Notes: generated by a model not told the origin, from the letters alone. A stretch of DNA of 64,000 bases from Lucinisca nassula (GCA_963580285.1 OY757017.1:116585527-116649526), one strand, 5' to 3'; positions 31,471-42,915 are shown, counted from the stretch's first letter. Program-made: numbers and translations.

Positions 31471-32029
31471 CCGTATTATGAATACACCTCAAAACCCATC
31501 TTTATATAGAGAAATCTGGGTAAACAGGGGTCTACATTATTTTTTCTGTCCAAGACGTATGTCTTTGTTTGGAGTATAAATCAAAATATCAAAATTTTAG
31601 CTTAGAAAAATCATCTTTTTGGAATTATGAACGAATGCACTAATTCATACGGATGTGTAATCATAATTACACCCTGATTGGCATTATGTGTGTATTACTT
31701 TGATGTTGGTGGCTTACGTATTGGTATGTGGTATTTGAGTGTGCCTTCATGTCATTAAATGTGTTTATGATTTCCTTGACTTGATATGACCATGTTATTT
31801 GATTGCGAATTTTGCTTACAAGTTTCTTTTTTATGTCTTTGAGTTATAATACAAAATTGAAATACATGTATCTGCCCTTCCGGGCATTGAACAGGTTCTA
31901 CAGAAACCATGTGTGCCATACCGCTTTTGTTTGTCTATAAAGCTTCCCGTCTTACACTATGTGCTAACGAAGAATGTCGTCGACGTTGCTTTTTGTTTGA
32001 ATGCACGTTTTACGTCCCAATCAACACTT
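31471..32029. other. No gene recognised
   Basis: The first ~170 bases look like one arm of a GAGGCGG foldback element (TATATAGAGAAATCTGGG, CCAAGACGTATG). The rest is unassigned. Confidence 0.4.
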
Positions 32030-32910
32030 TTTAGGGAAAGTAACTGTACTATTTTCGCTTTCCGCTATTGATGTTACCATTAGGGTTTAGTTGTTTCATG
32101 ATTGTGTTTCATTCCCTTCGGTATCTCCGACGGGAGCTGTGGGTTCATTTTATCGATTCCTGATCATTACCTTCACATCTATTTTTATAGAGGGTACGAG
32201 AGACTGGCCTTTCTCGGATTTTTGTCCATTTGTACTTTCATTCTTCTTTCTCGCCCCTAAAGACCAATTATTTTGTCAAATAGAAGTGAAGAGAAGTGTG
32301 CAGGAAGCATTAAATTACCTCACACCTCCCATCTAAGATACCAAAGGGAAAGAATATTTTTTTTTATAATAGAAATGGCACAAGAAAAAAGCCAAAACGA
32401 CGGTTACTTTCCCACAAATGTCAAAACGGCTGTCCAAAATAAAGCAGATATTAGCAATGACAAATTGTAAAGATAAGAAAATCCAACAGAAGAAACGCCT
32501 TTGTACGATCAGTAAAATCTTTTTTCTGGGGAGGTAGGGTGGGGGCTTAAAACGATTTTACGTTTCCACAATCCTCGTGTCTGGATCTTTCGTGATGTTT
32601 CGATAGTGATGTCCCCATTAGGGTCCAGATGTTTCATGTTTTTGTTTCTTTTATATGGAGCTGTGGGTAATTGTATCGATTCTGATCATTGCCTTCACTT
32701 CTATTAGACAAATTATTAGTACAGACTGCAAAAGGGATTTGTAACTCATGAGTGTAACATCTCCGAGAACATAAAAATCAAACGAAAACAGAGGTGTAAC
32801 ACTGATGAGTTAGAAGCCTTCATGCGGGCCGAACAAATTATATATCTAAACCACGACAGAACCAAGGGCAAGAATTGTGGCCAGGTAAAATGGTTTAATC
32901 CCCTCTCCCC
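32030..32910. mobile_element. Cluster of partial Naiad 3' ends in alternating orientation
   Basis: Four pieces of old subfamily 2 3' UTR: plus (about 32030-32185), minus (32278-32578), plus (32595-32705) and mixed pieces to 32910. The last includes CACTGATGAGTTAG and CGGGCCGAACAAATTATAT. Each keeps the ATCGATT terminus or the GGGCAAGAATTGTGGCC block. Confidence 0.65.
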
Positions 32911-32999
32911 ACTTTCCTCACACTGCGAAATACTGTTTTTCTGACCTCTTCTGTTAATTTTATATAGTTCGTTTTTGCATGCGGTTATTGCTTGAATCT

Positions 33000-33770
33000 T
33001 TATATCTCAACTTTAAAAAAGAAGGGTTATACTGGTTTAAATCTATCCTTCCGTCCGTACGTACGTACGTACGTACGTTGTCAGTCCTTTCGTGAGTGTA
33101 TAATATTTTGTGAAATATATCTCAAGAACTATAAATAGAAGTGGAGGCAATGATCAGGAATCGATACAATCAACCCACAACTCCCATCAGAGACACATAA
33201 ATCCTAGAAATCTCATACTTGGCATACTAAGCAATTATGATAAGAGGCAATGGACATTATCCGCTTATTTGTTCATCTATTGTTTTATTCTTCTTCCTGT
33301 CCATATAGGTCAATGTTAAATTTTTTGTCAAAGATATCTCATGGAATTCAAAAGCTAGAACCTTCAAAAAGTTAAGAAATACATGCTCAGACAAAGTCAC
33401 GATCAAACGCTGAATACTATGCAATGATGCTAACTTGAATTGTGTAAGAGACAATGGACTTTCTCGGCGTATTTGTATATCTGTTCTATCATTCTTCTTT
33501 CTCTCCATATAGGCAAATGTTAAATTTTCGTCAAAGGTTTCTCAGGAATTGTAAAAGCTAGAAGCCTTATACATGGTATGCAAATGGAATAATGATATCT
33601 TGTTTCGTGTAACAGGCAATGAGCTGTCTTGGCTTTTTTGTTCATCGGTTCTCTCATACTTCTTTCACACCATAAAGGCTAATGTTCAATTTTTCGTCAA
33701 CGATTTCTCAGGAACTATCATAGCGAGAAGCCTCAAACTTGGTATGCAATGCTAGTATGATGGCTTATAT
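33000..33770. repeat. Minisatellite element, ~150-bp unit with CCGTCCGTACGT head
   Basis: An ACGT run (33056-33079) leads into ~4 units sharing CTCAGGAACTATAAAAGCTA, AAACTTGGTATGCAA and CTTTCTCTCCATATAGGC. A short solo Naiad terminus (33134-33195, minus) sits inside the first unit. Confidence 0.7.
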
Positions 33771-34339
33771 TGTGAGTTGGACTTATTTAAACATTTGGTC
33801 TTCAGGCCAATATGCGGGAATGGGGGGAGGGGGTGCAAACTCACCCCCTTTTAGAAAATTATCTCAGATTCATTCCTTTTTCACCAGAAATCATGTTTTC
33901 ACCAACAGCCCTAACTTTGGGCTCCAAATCAAGATGTTCTTAAGACTCGCACCCCAACCCCCTCCTCTACAAAATACCCGAAACTTGCACCGCCTTTTTC
34001 AAAGTTTGCGTACTGGCCTCGCCTTTCTTTATTTATCTCCATATAGGCGGGGTGATTGGTTGAGGCTAAGGTGACGTGTATCTCGTATCATTGGTAAGGC
34101 TGAGAGGGAATCTTGTTTTTTCTTGTTTGTTTACTTCCATTCATTTTCCACTTTCTCGCCTGTCCCTCACATTTAACACCTCTACTATATCTCTTCTTTC
34201 TCTTTTCTCCCGTTCTCTTGGAGATGACACAAAATGACGCACATGAGTTGACGAGAAGTAAAGCCTAAAACAATCGATCAATCTCCATATAGTAACTATC
34301 TTGGTGGCTTTCGGCTTCTGCTGTTTTCATTATGATTAT
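33771..34339. other. No feature recognised
   Basis: No gene or known repeat seen. Confidence 0.35.
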
Positions 34340-34583
34340 CACATTCCGATAACAAACCCGTGCGACATAGTACATATTTCTTATCTCCAAAATGGCGACT
34401 TTTCTGATTAAAATCCCTGATATTTTGCTTATAAATGCTGCAAACATAGGTCGTGGGTGCTAGTTCTAACGAGTACTCTCAACCTATGTGTTGGAGTAAA
34501 AATTAGAAAAATTATGTATACCCCCGTAAACTCCCGTTTTCTCTATATAAAGTGGGTATAGTGGGCTCTTCATTTCACGGACT
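34340..34583. mobile_element. GAGGCGG-family foldback element, core deleted
   Basis: Arms CCCGTGCGACATAGTACA and TTTCACGGACTAG with CATAGGTCGTGGGTGC mirrored by CTCTCAACCTATG. The central GAGGCGG hairpin has been lost. Confidence 0.6.
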
Positions 34584-34594
34584 AGATGATGCTC

Positions 34595-34880
34595 CTGTGT
34601 CTTTCCCTTGGTGGCTGTGATGAGAGCTGTGGGGAAATTGTATCGATTTCTGATCATTGCCTTTACTTCTATTATAAAACAAAGATACGGACTCGACAGC
34701 ATAAAATAACTGAAATACCAGAGAAAAAGAAACCCGACAGTTGGAAGCCAATGGGAACGACCAAATACAAATCAAAAGACACTGAAAATATATGAATAAG
34801 CCTTAAGATAATTTTATAAAAGGTGGAGTAAGTTAATTGTATCGATTCCTGATCTTTGTTTTACTTCTACTTTAATCTTT
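34595..34880. mobile_element. Three short Naiad 3' UTR pieces
   Basis: Plus terminus of subfamily 2 (34595-34675), a minus internal piece (34676-34770), then a plus terminus of subfamily 1 (34822-34875, ending GATCTTTGTTTTACTTC). Confidence 0.65.
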
Positions 34881-34904
34881 AATTTTGTCCTTTCCTGGGT
34901 ATCT

Positions 34905-35240
34905 GTTTCTATATATTTTGGTATACAATGCAAAATCGATGTGGTTTATTATGTACGAGACAACAGGCTTTCTCAGCTTATTTATTCACCCTTCTGTCTC
35001 TCCATATATACCAAAGGTTTCTTAGGAACTACAAAATCTAGAAGCAAGAAATGAAACTGGTATACAACGCAATCAAGCTTTGTACTGTGTAAGACAATGG
35101 ACATTTTCATCTTATCTTTTAAATCTGTGCTTCCATTCATTTTTCTTTCTATATTTGTTCGGTAGTTCTTCCATCGTCGTTCTCTCAATAAAAAACAATG
35201 ATATATATTTTAATTACAGATTTCACAGTAACTGCAAAAG
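34905..35240. repeat. Two units of the 33-kb minisatellite
   Basis: CTTCTGTCTCTCCATATATA and TAGGAACTACAAAATCTAGA match the 33000-33770 unit. Confidence 0.5.
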
Positions 35241-35241
35241 C

Positions 35242-35382
35242 TGGAGTGAGTGAGTGAGTGTTTGAGTTTTACATCTCACCAACAGGTAAGATCATACGGA
35301 GACGGAACCTCGGTTTCAAGACTCGTCCGAAAGTCTGGAGAAGCCCGGGATCGATCGTTCGACCCCTGGTATACAGTAGTTT
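35242..35382 (-). repeat. tRNA-Thr-derived SINE, body and tail
   Basis: Same family as 23240-23408. The tail is (GAGT)n on the plus strand, and the B-box side ends at ACCCCTGGTATACAG. The missing head lies at 35803-35850. Confidence 0.65.
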
Positions 35383-35802
35383 GCAGTATAAATTTCTATT
35401 TTTTTCTAAAACTAAGACTAACTTGTCAGGTGGGACATGTATCTTAGCGGCTTTGGTTGCCACTTTTTGTAATATTATAAATTTTGCAAGCCTCCCTACT
35501 TTGGGCATCTCCTTCCTGATGCCCGGGACTTCCGTGGAGTGTGGGCCATGTTTGCTGATGTTGGCTCGGTTGGAGACGCCTATAAGTTCCCTGGTAGGCG
35601 TCTCTTGCCTGATGCCTCCAGTTGACCTGTCTCATGAGCTGCGTCGGTCGGTGTGTGCACGGAGGGGGGTGTGCTGTGTTTGCCGGGTGTTGTCCATCAT
35701 CCGTTTCGGTTTCAAAACCATTGGGTTTAGACACACTAATGAAGATTAAATATTAGAAAGGCCCCTGTGTCACTAAATTTGGTATAGTTAAGCAATAATT
35801 AC
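35383..35802. mobile_element. Unidentified ~420-bp insertion in the SINE
   Basis: GC-richer than its surroundings. Contains an inverted pair (GGAGACGCCTATAAG / GGTAGGCGTCTCTTG near 35573-35615). Open on both strands for >90 codons, but I recognise no domain. Its position between the two halves of one SINE shows it is an insertion. Confidence 0.45.
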
Positions 35803-35850
35803 AAGGCGAGCAGCATAACCACTACATCCTGGAGACTTCTATGTAAAAGC
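35803..35850 (-). repeat. tRNA-Thr-derived SINE, head
   Basis: On the minus strand: GTAGTGGTTATGCTGCTCGC (A-box region) then CTTGTAATT, completing the SINE at 35242-35382. Confidence 0.6.
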
Positions 35851-35867
35851 TGTAATATCAGTCTTCA

Positions 35868-36240
35868 TATACATAGAGGAACTTACATGAGTGTTCATGT
35901 ATTATTGAATTTATTAAACGAGTTGAGGAAAAGGGATAAAATGCGAGGCTGTGCCGAGCATTTTATCCCTTTTCCTCAACGAGTTTAATAAATTCAATAA
36001 TACATGAGCACGAATGCAAGATTCTATTTATCATATGACATTTTAAACGCATTTTATTCACGATTGTTTTCAAAAATGTCAATATTCCGCCGTTAGTAAA
36101 TGCGACGTCGTTAAGGACGTCGTACATGTAACGTTACGGGACAAATCTAGCTAATTTGCATATTTAATCCACTAGTGGATTATCGAAAATAATACATGAC
36201 GTTATTACACTCTCAGACGCGACGTCATATGATAAAATGT
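35868..36240. mobile_element. MITE-like element, copy 1 of 2
   Basis: Contains the hairpin GGGATAAAATGCGAGGC / GCCGAGCATTTTATCCC inside a larger palindrome (TTGAATTTATTAAACGAG / CTCGTTTAATAAATTCAA in mirrored form). An AACGTTACG block and the end GACGTCATATGATAAAAT follow. Nearly identical to 42957-43318. Confidence 0.75.
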
Positions 36241-36440
36241 ATTAATGCTAAGTTTACTGTGAAAGAAACAATGGACTTTCTCAACGATTGTAAATCAGCT
36301 CTTTCAATCTTATGTACCTCCAAATTGATCAGTCAAAAATTCTCAAGAACTTTAAAGCGGGAAGCGTTTACCACGGTGTACTTTGCAAAGATTATCACTT
36401 GAATCATGCAAGAGGCAGTGGGCATTCTCACTGGTGTTCA
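36241..36440. repeat. One further unit of the 33-kb minisatellite
   Basis: ATTCTCAAGAACTTTAAAGC and CATGCAAGAGGCAGTGGGCA fit the unit. Confidence 0.4.
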
Positions 36441-36689
36441 TGAGATTGTGTATTTCTGTAGAAATGCGCTAAAGTGGGGGTATAGTCCGGTCTTCTGTCA
36501 GTTCTAGTGTTACGCGGCGTCTGATCAGGATTTACAATCTTTGCTCAAAGTGCGGGCGTTTAAGCGTTAAACGACAATCAAAGACAGTGGAGATTATATG
36601 TGAATTACTGCCAATGTCGTGTTTTATATTTCTATGTGACTTCATGTCTTTATAGTCTCTTCTGTCATTGGCTTGAGATGGCTGTATTC

Positions 36690-37998
36690 TTTGTTCGTGC
36701 GTTTTTCCCCGACCGAATAGGTTCGGGGGATATAGCTATCAGCCTGGCGCCGTCCGTCCGTAGACTCAACCTTGTGATGGCCATAACCCTAATACCCTTT
36801 GAGATTCATTGGTGGTTCTTTGAACGATTGTTTACACGGCTGAGAAGGCGTGTCACGCGAAAGAACCACAGCACTTTGTGCCACAGTCTTTTGGTTATCT
36901 CCCCTTTTAATAAAATAGAATAAATACCTTGTGATAGTCATAACTACAATATGGTTTGAGACATATTGATTGCCATGGTATTTTAGTCATCTCCCCTTCC
37001 AATAAAATAGAGTGACTACCTTGTGATGACTATAACTCCGATACCCTTTGCTATATATTGATGGTACTTGACACAGTTGATCACAATGCTGGGACGGTGT
37101 GCCACGCATACGAACCACAACTCTGGGTGCCATGTTTTTTTAGTTATCCCCCTTTCAATAAAGTAGAATCACTACATTGTGACGTCCATATCTCCAATAC
37201 TATTTGATGGTACTTGGTACAGTTGTACACGAGGTTAAGCGGGCCTGTCTTGTGCAAGAAAAAAGACTCTAGGAGCCCTGGTTTTTTTAGTTATTCCCCC
37301 TCGCAATATAACGTTTGATTGCCATAACACAAATACCCTTTAAGATAAATTGATGGTACTTGGCACAATTGTATACAATGTTTAGTCAGCCTGTCATGCC
37401 TTAGAACAACAACTCTGGGTGCTGTGGTATTTGAGTCATCTCCCCTTCCAATTTTACAGTATGACCACCTTGTGATCACCATATCTCCAATACCCTTTAA
37501 GACATTGAATGAACTTAATACAGATATACACGAGGATGAGCAGGTATGTCATGCACAAGAATCACAGCCCTGGGTGCCCTAACTTTGAGCTAACTTCCCT
37601 GATAATATAACCTTGTGATGGCCATAACTCCAGTACCCTTTGAGATAAATTAAAGGAACTTGGCACGTTTGTATACAATGTATAGAAGGCATGTACTGCG
37701 CAAGATGATGTGGTATTTGAGTTTTTCCCCTTCCAATATAACAGTATGGCCACCTTGTGATCACCATATCTCCAACACCCTTTGAGACATAACAATGATA
37801 CTTGGTACAGATGCACATGAGGTAAAGCAGGGATGTAATGCTTAACAACCACACTTGAGTGCCAAGGTTTTTTAGTTATCTCCCATGACAGTATAATCTT
37901 GTGATGGCCATAACTCTAATACCTTTGAGATATATTGCTTGTACTCGCTACAGTTGTATGTACAAGGTTGGAAAGGCTTTAAAGTGCAAGAACCACAA
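36690..37998. repeat. Minisatellite element, ~150-bp unit, ~9 copies
   Basis: The head GGGGGATATAGCTATCAGCC with GCCGTCCGTCCGTAG leads into units anchored by CCTTGTGATGGCCATAACTC. The anchor occurs near 36773, 36927, 37019, 37177, 37311, 37470, 37612, 37753 and 37902. Units also share TTTGAGATATATTGATGGTA. Spacing varies from 92 to 159. The last unit runs directly into Naiad coding sequence at 37999. Confidence 0.8.
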
Positions 37999-38163
37999 TT
38001 TCGTAAAATCATTCTTCCAGCTAAACAGATTGGGTTCAACATGGATGTTATACGACAGACTGCATGCATGGTAGTTAACCCTATCACGGTTGGCAACCTT
38101 GTTTCCCTCTATAATTGCACGCCGGTGGGTCAGGCCTCAGATTCTGTGGCGGTTCCAACGTAA
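37999..38163 (+). pseudogene. Naiad copy G: last ~54 codons of RT
   Basis: 5'-truncated Naiad that begins mid-codon at the end of a minisatellite array (QFRKIILPAKQIGFNMDVIR). It continues through CMVVNPITVGNLVSLYNCTP to TAA. Open in frame but far too short to function. Confidence 0.85.
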
Positions 38164-38219
38164 AGGCTTATTGAGAATTAGAGAGATCTAATTCAAGGTA
38201 ATGTTGGTTGATGCCTGAT
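38156..38219 (+). promoter_or_regulatory. Decayed SECIS-like hairpin, copy G
   Basis: Stem GGTTCCAAC / GTTGATGCC and the apical hairpin GAATTAGA / TCTAATTC remain, but the invariant ATGA is GTGG, which would destroy the quartet. Confidence 0.6.
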
Positions 38220-38745
38220 ACTCTGTCTCTGGTCGGGCCCATCGGAGTCTAACTGTTGGTTTTCTTTTGCTCCAGCATTTCAGTGGTTTTTTGCTGTCAG
38301 GTCCTCACCGTTGTCTCACCTTTGTGATTCTTTGATTATTTGTGTTCACGGAGATGTTGCACTGCTGAGTTAGGAGGCCTTCATGTGGACTGAACAAATT
38401 ATTTGTCTAAATCGCGACGGAAGTAAGGGCGAGGATTGTGGCCACGTAAAATCGATTTAAGCCCCCAGTGGAATTCTTTCCACTGACCGTTCCAAGGCGG
38501 TTCTTCTGTGGCGGTTTATTTATGTTGTTGTTTGTTACTACTCCCTGTGTGTATCACTTGTGTCTTTTTATTTTGGATGGCCATTTGGCCATTTTGTGGG
38601 AAAGTAACTGTCCTTATGGCCATGCTTTGTTTAGGTTTTCATTATGGCCTGGTCGCTTCATGTTTGTGTTTCTTTCCCTTTGGTGTCTTTGATGGGTGGA
38701 GTAAGTTAATTGTATCGAGTCCTGATCTTTGTTTTACTTCTACTT
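38220..38745 (+). mobile_element. Naiad copy G: 3' UTR (subfamily 1)
   Basis: Full-length 3' UTR ending GATCTTTGTTTTACTTC, in good condition. Confidence 0.85.
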
Positions 38746-39174
38746 TCCGTATACAAGTATTTCATGCATTGGAAATCTTGGATCTTCATCATGTTGAGAA
38801 GCGATCCTTAGTATCTTTAGATGAAGAGAGCCTAATAAACATACATATACAAAATATACGTTTGGCTTACAAGTGTATTTTAATTCTGGTGCACTTTCTG
38901 TTCATGAACAATCTTCTGAAGGCCATATAGGCTTTTGGTCGGGGGGTCTGCTATCTCTTCTGATGGCTTTTTTATTTGTAGCATGTTCTTTCGTTTCAAT
39001 GACTCATGAACAATCTGACATCAGAGCAAAAAAGCCATCAATTATAACAGGGCAGACCTTCCTAAGTGCAAACAGTTCCGCTCTGTCGTATTAGACTGAT
39101 GCATTTAACAGAATGTTCAATGGATGATCAGTCAATAAGAAATGATTCGGAGTAACATGCGAGTCTATCCTTGA
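38746..39174. other. No feature recognised
   Basis: Unassigned sequence between two Naiad copies. A repeated GTTCATGAACAATCT / ACTCATGAACAATCT pair is the only structure noted. Confidence 0.35.
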
Positions 39175-39925
39175 GTCTGGAATCATTGAATCTTTTAAAT
39201 CGACTGCTAGATATTTGGAAGATTTATTAAATATTGACAATACCAACGTCGATTCTTTGATCAATCAAATTTACCCCCTCCCCATCCCTCAACCAGAACT
39301 TCAGTACAATAAAGCAATTTTTTCTGATACCGAAGCCCTGTTCTTTATTCACATTTATCTATTGTAGATGGATTTGTATCCTGGAAAATTTATGATAAAC
39401 GCGATGATTTTAATTTTGAGATTGTTAAATGTTCTTTCTGGGATGACGATATTCCTCGTACGGCATCCTTTGGAGTTAATAATTCGCAATTCATTCGATC
39501 TGTCAGAGTGTCTAGTCATGTAAAATATTTCAACACTCGTAATAAATTGTTAACGGCTAAATTTCTTAATCAGGTAATCGGAATGATAAACTATATAAAG
39601 CCTTTCCCAAGTAATAAACGCCAGTCCGATTTAGTTTCAAAATCCAATGTTGGGCTTAAATTTCTCCTGCAACAAGGCCTATTAGAACCCGAGTTGTAAG
39701 GTGACCTGCTACATAAATTCAGAAAAAGATATAATCTTTCAATGATTTTAGTACCCGATTTCGTAAAACTATTCTTCGATTTAAAAAGACTGGGTACAAC
39801 ATAACTGTTATACGACAGACTGCATCCATGGTAGTTAACCTAATCACGGTTGATTACTTTGCTTCCTACTTTAACTGCGCGCCGGCGTGTCAAGCCCCAG
39901 ACTCTATGACGGTCCCAGCCTAAAT
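39175..39925 (+). pseudogene. Naiad copy H: decayed RT C-terminal third
   Basis: Begins near the YLDD region (ARYLEDLLNIDNTNV, so the motif is YLED here) and runs through IVDGFVSWKIYDKRDDFNFE, NTRNKLLTAKFLNQ and QGLLEPEL. It reaches the end near ATGACGGTCCCAGCCTAAA. Several frame changes, and a TAA after PEL. Diverged from copies A-C. Confidence 0.85.
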
Positions 39926-40475
39926 GCTTACTTAAATTTAATTTTATGTAATTTAAATTCTGGTCGGGCCAGTCGGAGCCTAACAGTTGGTTGTCGTTTG
40001 CTCCAGGATTTCAACTATTTCATGCTATCGAGTCCTCATCGTTGTTTCATCACTATCATTGTTTGATATTTTATGTTCTCGGAGATGTTGCATTGATGAG
40101 TTAGAAAGCCTTCTTGTGGATTTAACAAATTATTTGTCGAAACCACGACCTAAGTAAGGGCGAGGATTGCGGCCGCGTAAAATCGATTTAAGTTTTCAGT
40201 GACCGTTCCAAGGCGGTTCTTCTGCCTCATTCCATTTTTTTTTTTTTTTTTTTTTTTTTTTGTTTTTGGCTTCGTTTTTGAATGTGTGTATCGCCTATAT
40301 CTTTTTGTACATGTAGGTAATCGGCCAATTTGTGGTAAAATACTATCTTTTGGCTTTCTGCTTTTGATGTTTCCATTAGGGTCTAGTTATTTCATGTTTG
40401 TGTTTCTTTCCCTTTAGTTTCTCTGATGGGAAGTGTGAGTTAATTGTATCGATTCCTGATCATTGCCTTCATTAG
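39926..40475 (+). mobile_element. Naiad copy H: 3' UTR (subfamily 2), SECIS 3' half deleted
   Basis: The 5' half of the hairpin (ATGACGGTCCCAGC at 39907) is present. The expected GTTGG...CCTGAT is missing because the sequence jumps to TCTGGTCGGGCC. A T-run at 40229-40261 interrupts the UTR, which ends ATCGATTCCTGATCATTGCC. Confidence 0.75.
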
Positions 40476-41044
40476 TCTGTTTTCTATCCGTTTAAACGTG
40501 CAGTCCGGTACAAATTGTTGTTGTCAGGTAAAATAAGATAAAAACAAAAACATGTTATTTCTTTCAAACAGAAAAGATAAGCTTCATAAGAAGCTTTCAA
40601 TCAACGACACATTAGCTAACAATGAATCCAATTACTTCAAGGTTAATGCTCTAAAAGCTGCGTTTAGGCCAGCCGCACTAAGATGACACAAACCTCGCGA
40701 AGAAAAAGTGCGATTCAGAGTAGTGCCCAGAGTGAAGTTTCAGGTCAGTCTGTATGAAAGCTTTAATAGAATTCAACATTTAATGTACATATCATGAACC
40801 TTCGATTCAATGTGTTTCCATATATTGCACAGCAAAGACTCCTAGCAGGCTGCAAAGAGGGTATGTGCCGCCTGTTCGGAGTCTCGGGGTGAGCAGGGTT
40901 TAGAAGAGCCTTTTTTGCTTGGCACCACCCAGTCATTAAAACATTTCAATGATGAGGATTAAGCTCCTTATATTGTATGATTGAACATGCCTGCTAGTTA
41001 ATATCAAAGCTTACGTAGGAACACACTTTATTCCGACTTTTATC
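40476..41044. other. No feature recognised
   Basis: No gene or repeat identified. Confidence 0.35.
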
Positions 41045-41300
41045 ACAAACATAACGAAAACACGCTTATATAAATTAAACCCCTTGAACCCCTGTTTTGC
41101 AGGGGTAAACCTTATTGTTTCTTATTTCTGCTGTAAAAGACACTTATGGGAACTAGTTAGAATCGCCTTGATCAGGCGGTTTTAACGTGTACCCAGAATC
41201 TATATTTTGAGTAAAAATAAGAAAGCATTTTTATCTTAAATTTCATTTTTGTCGGCGGTAAAATACAATGTATTTGTATAGGCATGTTCTCATAATGTTT
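41045..41300. mobile_element. GAGGCGG foldback element
   Basis: TTAGAATCGCCTTGATCAGGCGGTTTTAA at the centre (about 41158-41187, quoted in two parts: TTAGAATCGCC, GGCGGTTTTAA). Arms carry AACCCCTGTTTTGCAGGGG and ends AACACGCTTATA / TATAGGCATG. Confidence 0.6.
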
Positions 41301-41398
41301 TAATCATAAATGACATTAAATTCTAATAATGTTATTATCTATCGAGTTACATTAAATTATCACGGTGGGCCCCGTCAAGCGATTTTGGTACTTATCGC

Positions 41399-41472
41399 CT
41401 ATGCGAGCAGCGAAGGTTCAGGCGAGCCTGCGCATCCGCGCAGTTTCGCCAGAACCTTCGCTGCTCGCTCAT
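41399..41472. repeat. GC-rich palindrome
   Basis: GCGAGCAGCGAAGGTTC is mirrored by GAACCTTCGCTGCTCGC around GCGCATCCGCGC. Confidence 0.7.
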
Positions 41473-41934
41473 ACAAGCAGTGAATCAAGAGGAACCTTCA
41501 GACAGAAAGCCATATCCCTGGCCCCTCTGAATGGCTGGGCATGCGCAGTTAAAATTTGCCATGACGGAATGCTCGAAGACACAAATTCGCTTGGCGGGGC
41601 TCATATGGTCTGTAATTGTTGCTTCATGCTTCCTTCCTTTCGTATGAGATTACTTGTAATGCGTGATTTGTTGAATTAAACTCTGAAACCGTATCTGTAA
41701 ATTCCGTTGTCGTTTGTAACACAATTCATATGATAATCTCTCTTCGGGACTTGCGAACAGGTAGAAAACAATGTTTTCAGATGTATGCTTGGAAATACTT
41801 AGAAAACAAAAAGAAAATGTATCTGAATCAGGGCGTTAAAAGAGCCAAATATATGTTACATGATGAGATACGCTCTTATGTGTTTTACATGTAATGGGGG
41901 TTGAAATATGTCATTTTTCACAATTTACAATATG

Positions 41935-42345
41935 TTCTATAAAAGGGTTATCCTTTGGAAACAAGGAATACACCAAAGAACTGCAAAATATGGAGTGAAC
42001 ATCTTTTCTGGGCCAGACTAGCTAGTTTCGGCCAATTAGGCCTCATCAGTGACCCTCAGATATTTTCAAAATTCCACAATGGAATCAATGATCCCAAAGG
42101 ACAAGAAAATATAATCTACACTATTCACAAAATTTACAAAATTCAGTTCCGGGCAATAATCAGTCAAAGATGTCCCTTATTCAGGAAAACCTAGGTCTGC
42201 AGTTACCAAACCTAACATAAAAAGATCAATATGTTCTATGAAGGGATTATCCTTTAGAAGCAAAGTTTACACCATAGAACTGAAAGTATAGAGAACACGT
42301 TTTTCTGGGCCAGACTTATCAGTGACCCGCAAATATTTTCAAAAT
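41935..42345 (+). repeat. Interspersed repeat (TCTGGGCCAGAC type), two copies
   Basis: First copy about 41935-42080, with GGGTTATCCTTTGGAAACAA and TCTGGGCCAGACTAGC. Second, shorter copy about 42230-42345. Inverse relative of 19045-19185. A short Naiad terminus follows (42340-42390, minus) with most of its UTR deleted. Confidence 0.5.
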
Positions 42346-42399
42346 AGAAGTGAAGGCAATGATCTTCGCCCTTACTCCCGTCGCGATTTAAACCATTAT

Positions 42400-42915
42400 G
42401 ATAATGATAACAAGTACGTGAAATTAACATCCCTCTAAACCCCAGTTTAAACAGAGAAAACTCGGGTTAATACGGATATACATTATTCTGCTTATTACTG
42501 CTCCAAGACATAGGTTGCTGTACCTGTTAAAACCGCGTTGTTAAATAAAGAGCTCCCTAAACTGCACTTTATATAGAGAAAACTGGGGTTTACGGGGGAA
42601 AACATTATTTTCCTTATTTCTGCTCCAAGACATAGGTTGTGGGTATTCGTTAGAACCGCCTCAATGAGGCGGTTCTAACGAGCACCCAAAACCTATGTTT
42701 GGAGTATAAGTAAGAAAAATATCACAAATTTTCATCAGAAAAAATACCTTTTTTGAAAAAACTGCACTGTATCACACAGATGTGTGTTCGTAATGGTACC
42801 CGTTTAAACCGCGTTGTTGTACCCGTTAAAACCGCCTCAAAGCGGTATAAAAATATCACGGATTTTCAAAATTTGCACTATGTCACACGGGTCTGTTATC
42901 GTAATGACTGACTTG
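42400..42915. mobile_element. GAGGCGG foldback elements, duplicated/rearranged
   Basis: Best hairpin at about 42647-42692: CGTTAGAACCGCCTC facing GAGGCGGTTCTAACG. Two extra left arms (near 42430 and 42550) and an additional AAAACCGCCTCAAAGCGGT piece near 42825 show local duplication. Confidence 0.65.

Noticed and set aside
33056..33080. ACGT run as a regulatory palindrome
   Set aside because: It is a simple tetranucleotide microsatellite at the head of a minisatellite element.
35258..35749. 163-codon frame continuing from a SINE into the unknown insert
   Set aside because: It crosses a clear SINE/insert boundary, so it is a chance fusion.
41365..41679. 104-codon plus-strand frame
   Set aside because: The first third is a GC-rich palindrome. 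No domain or splice context supports coding.
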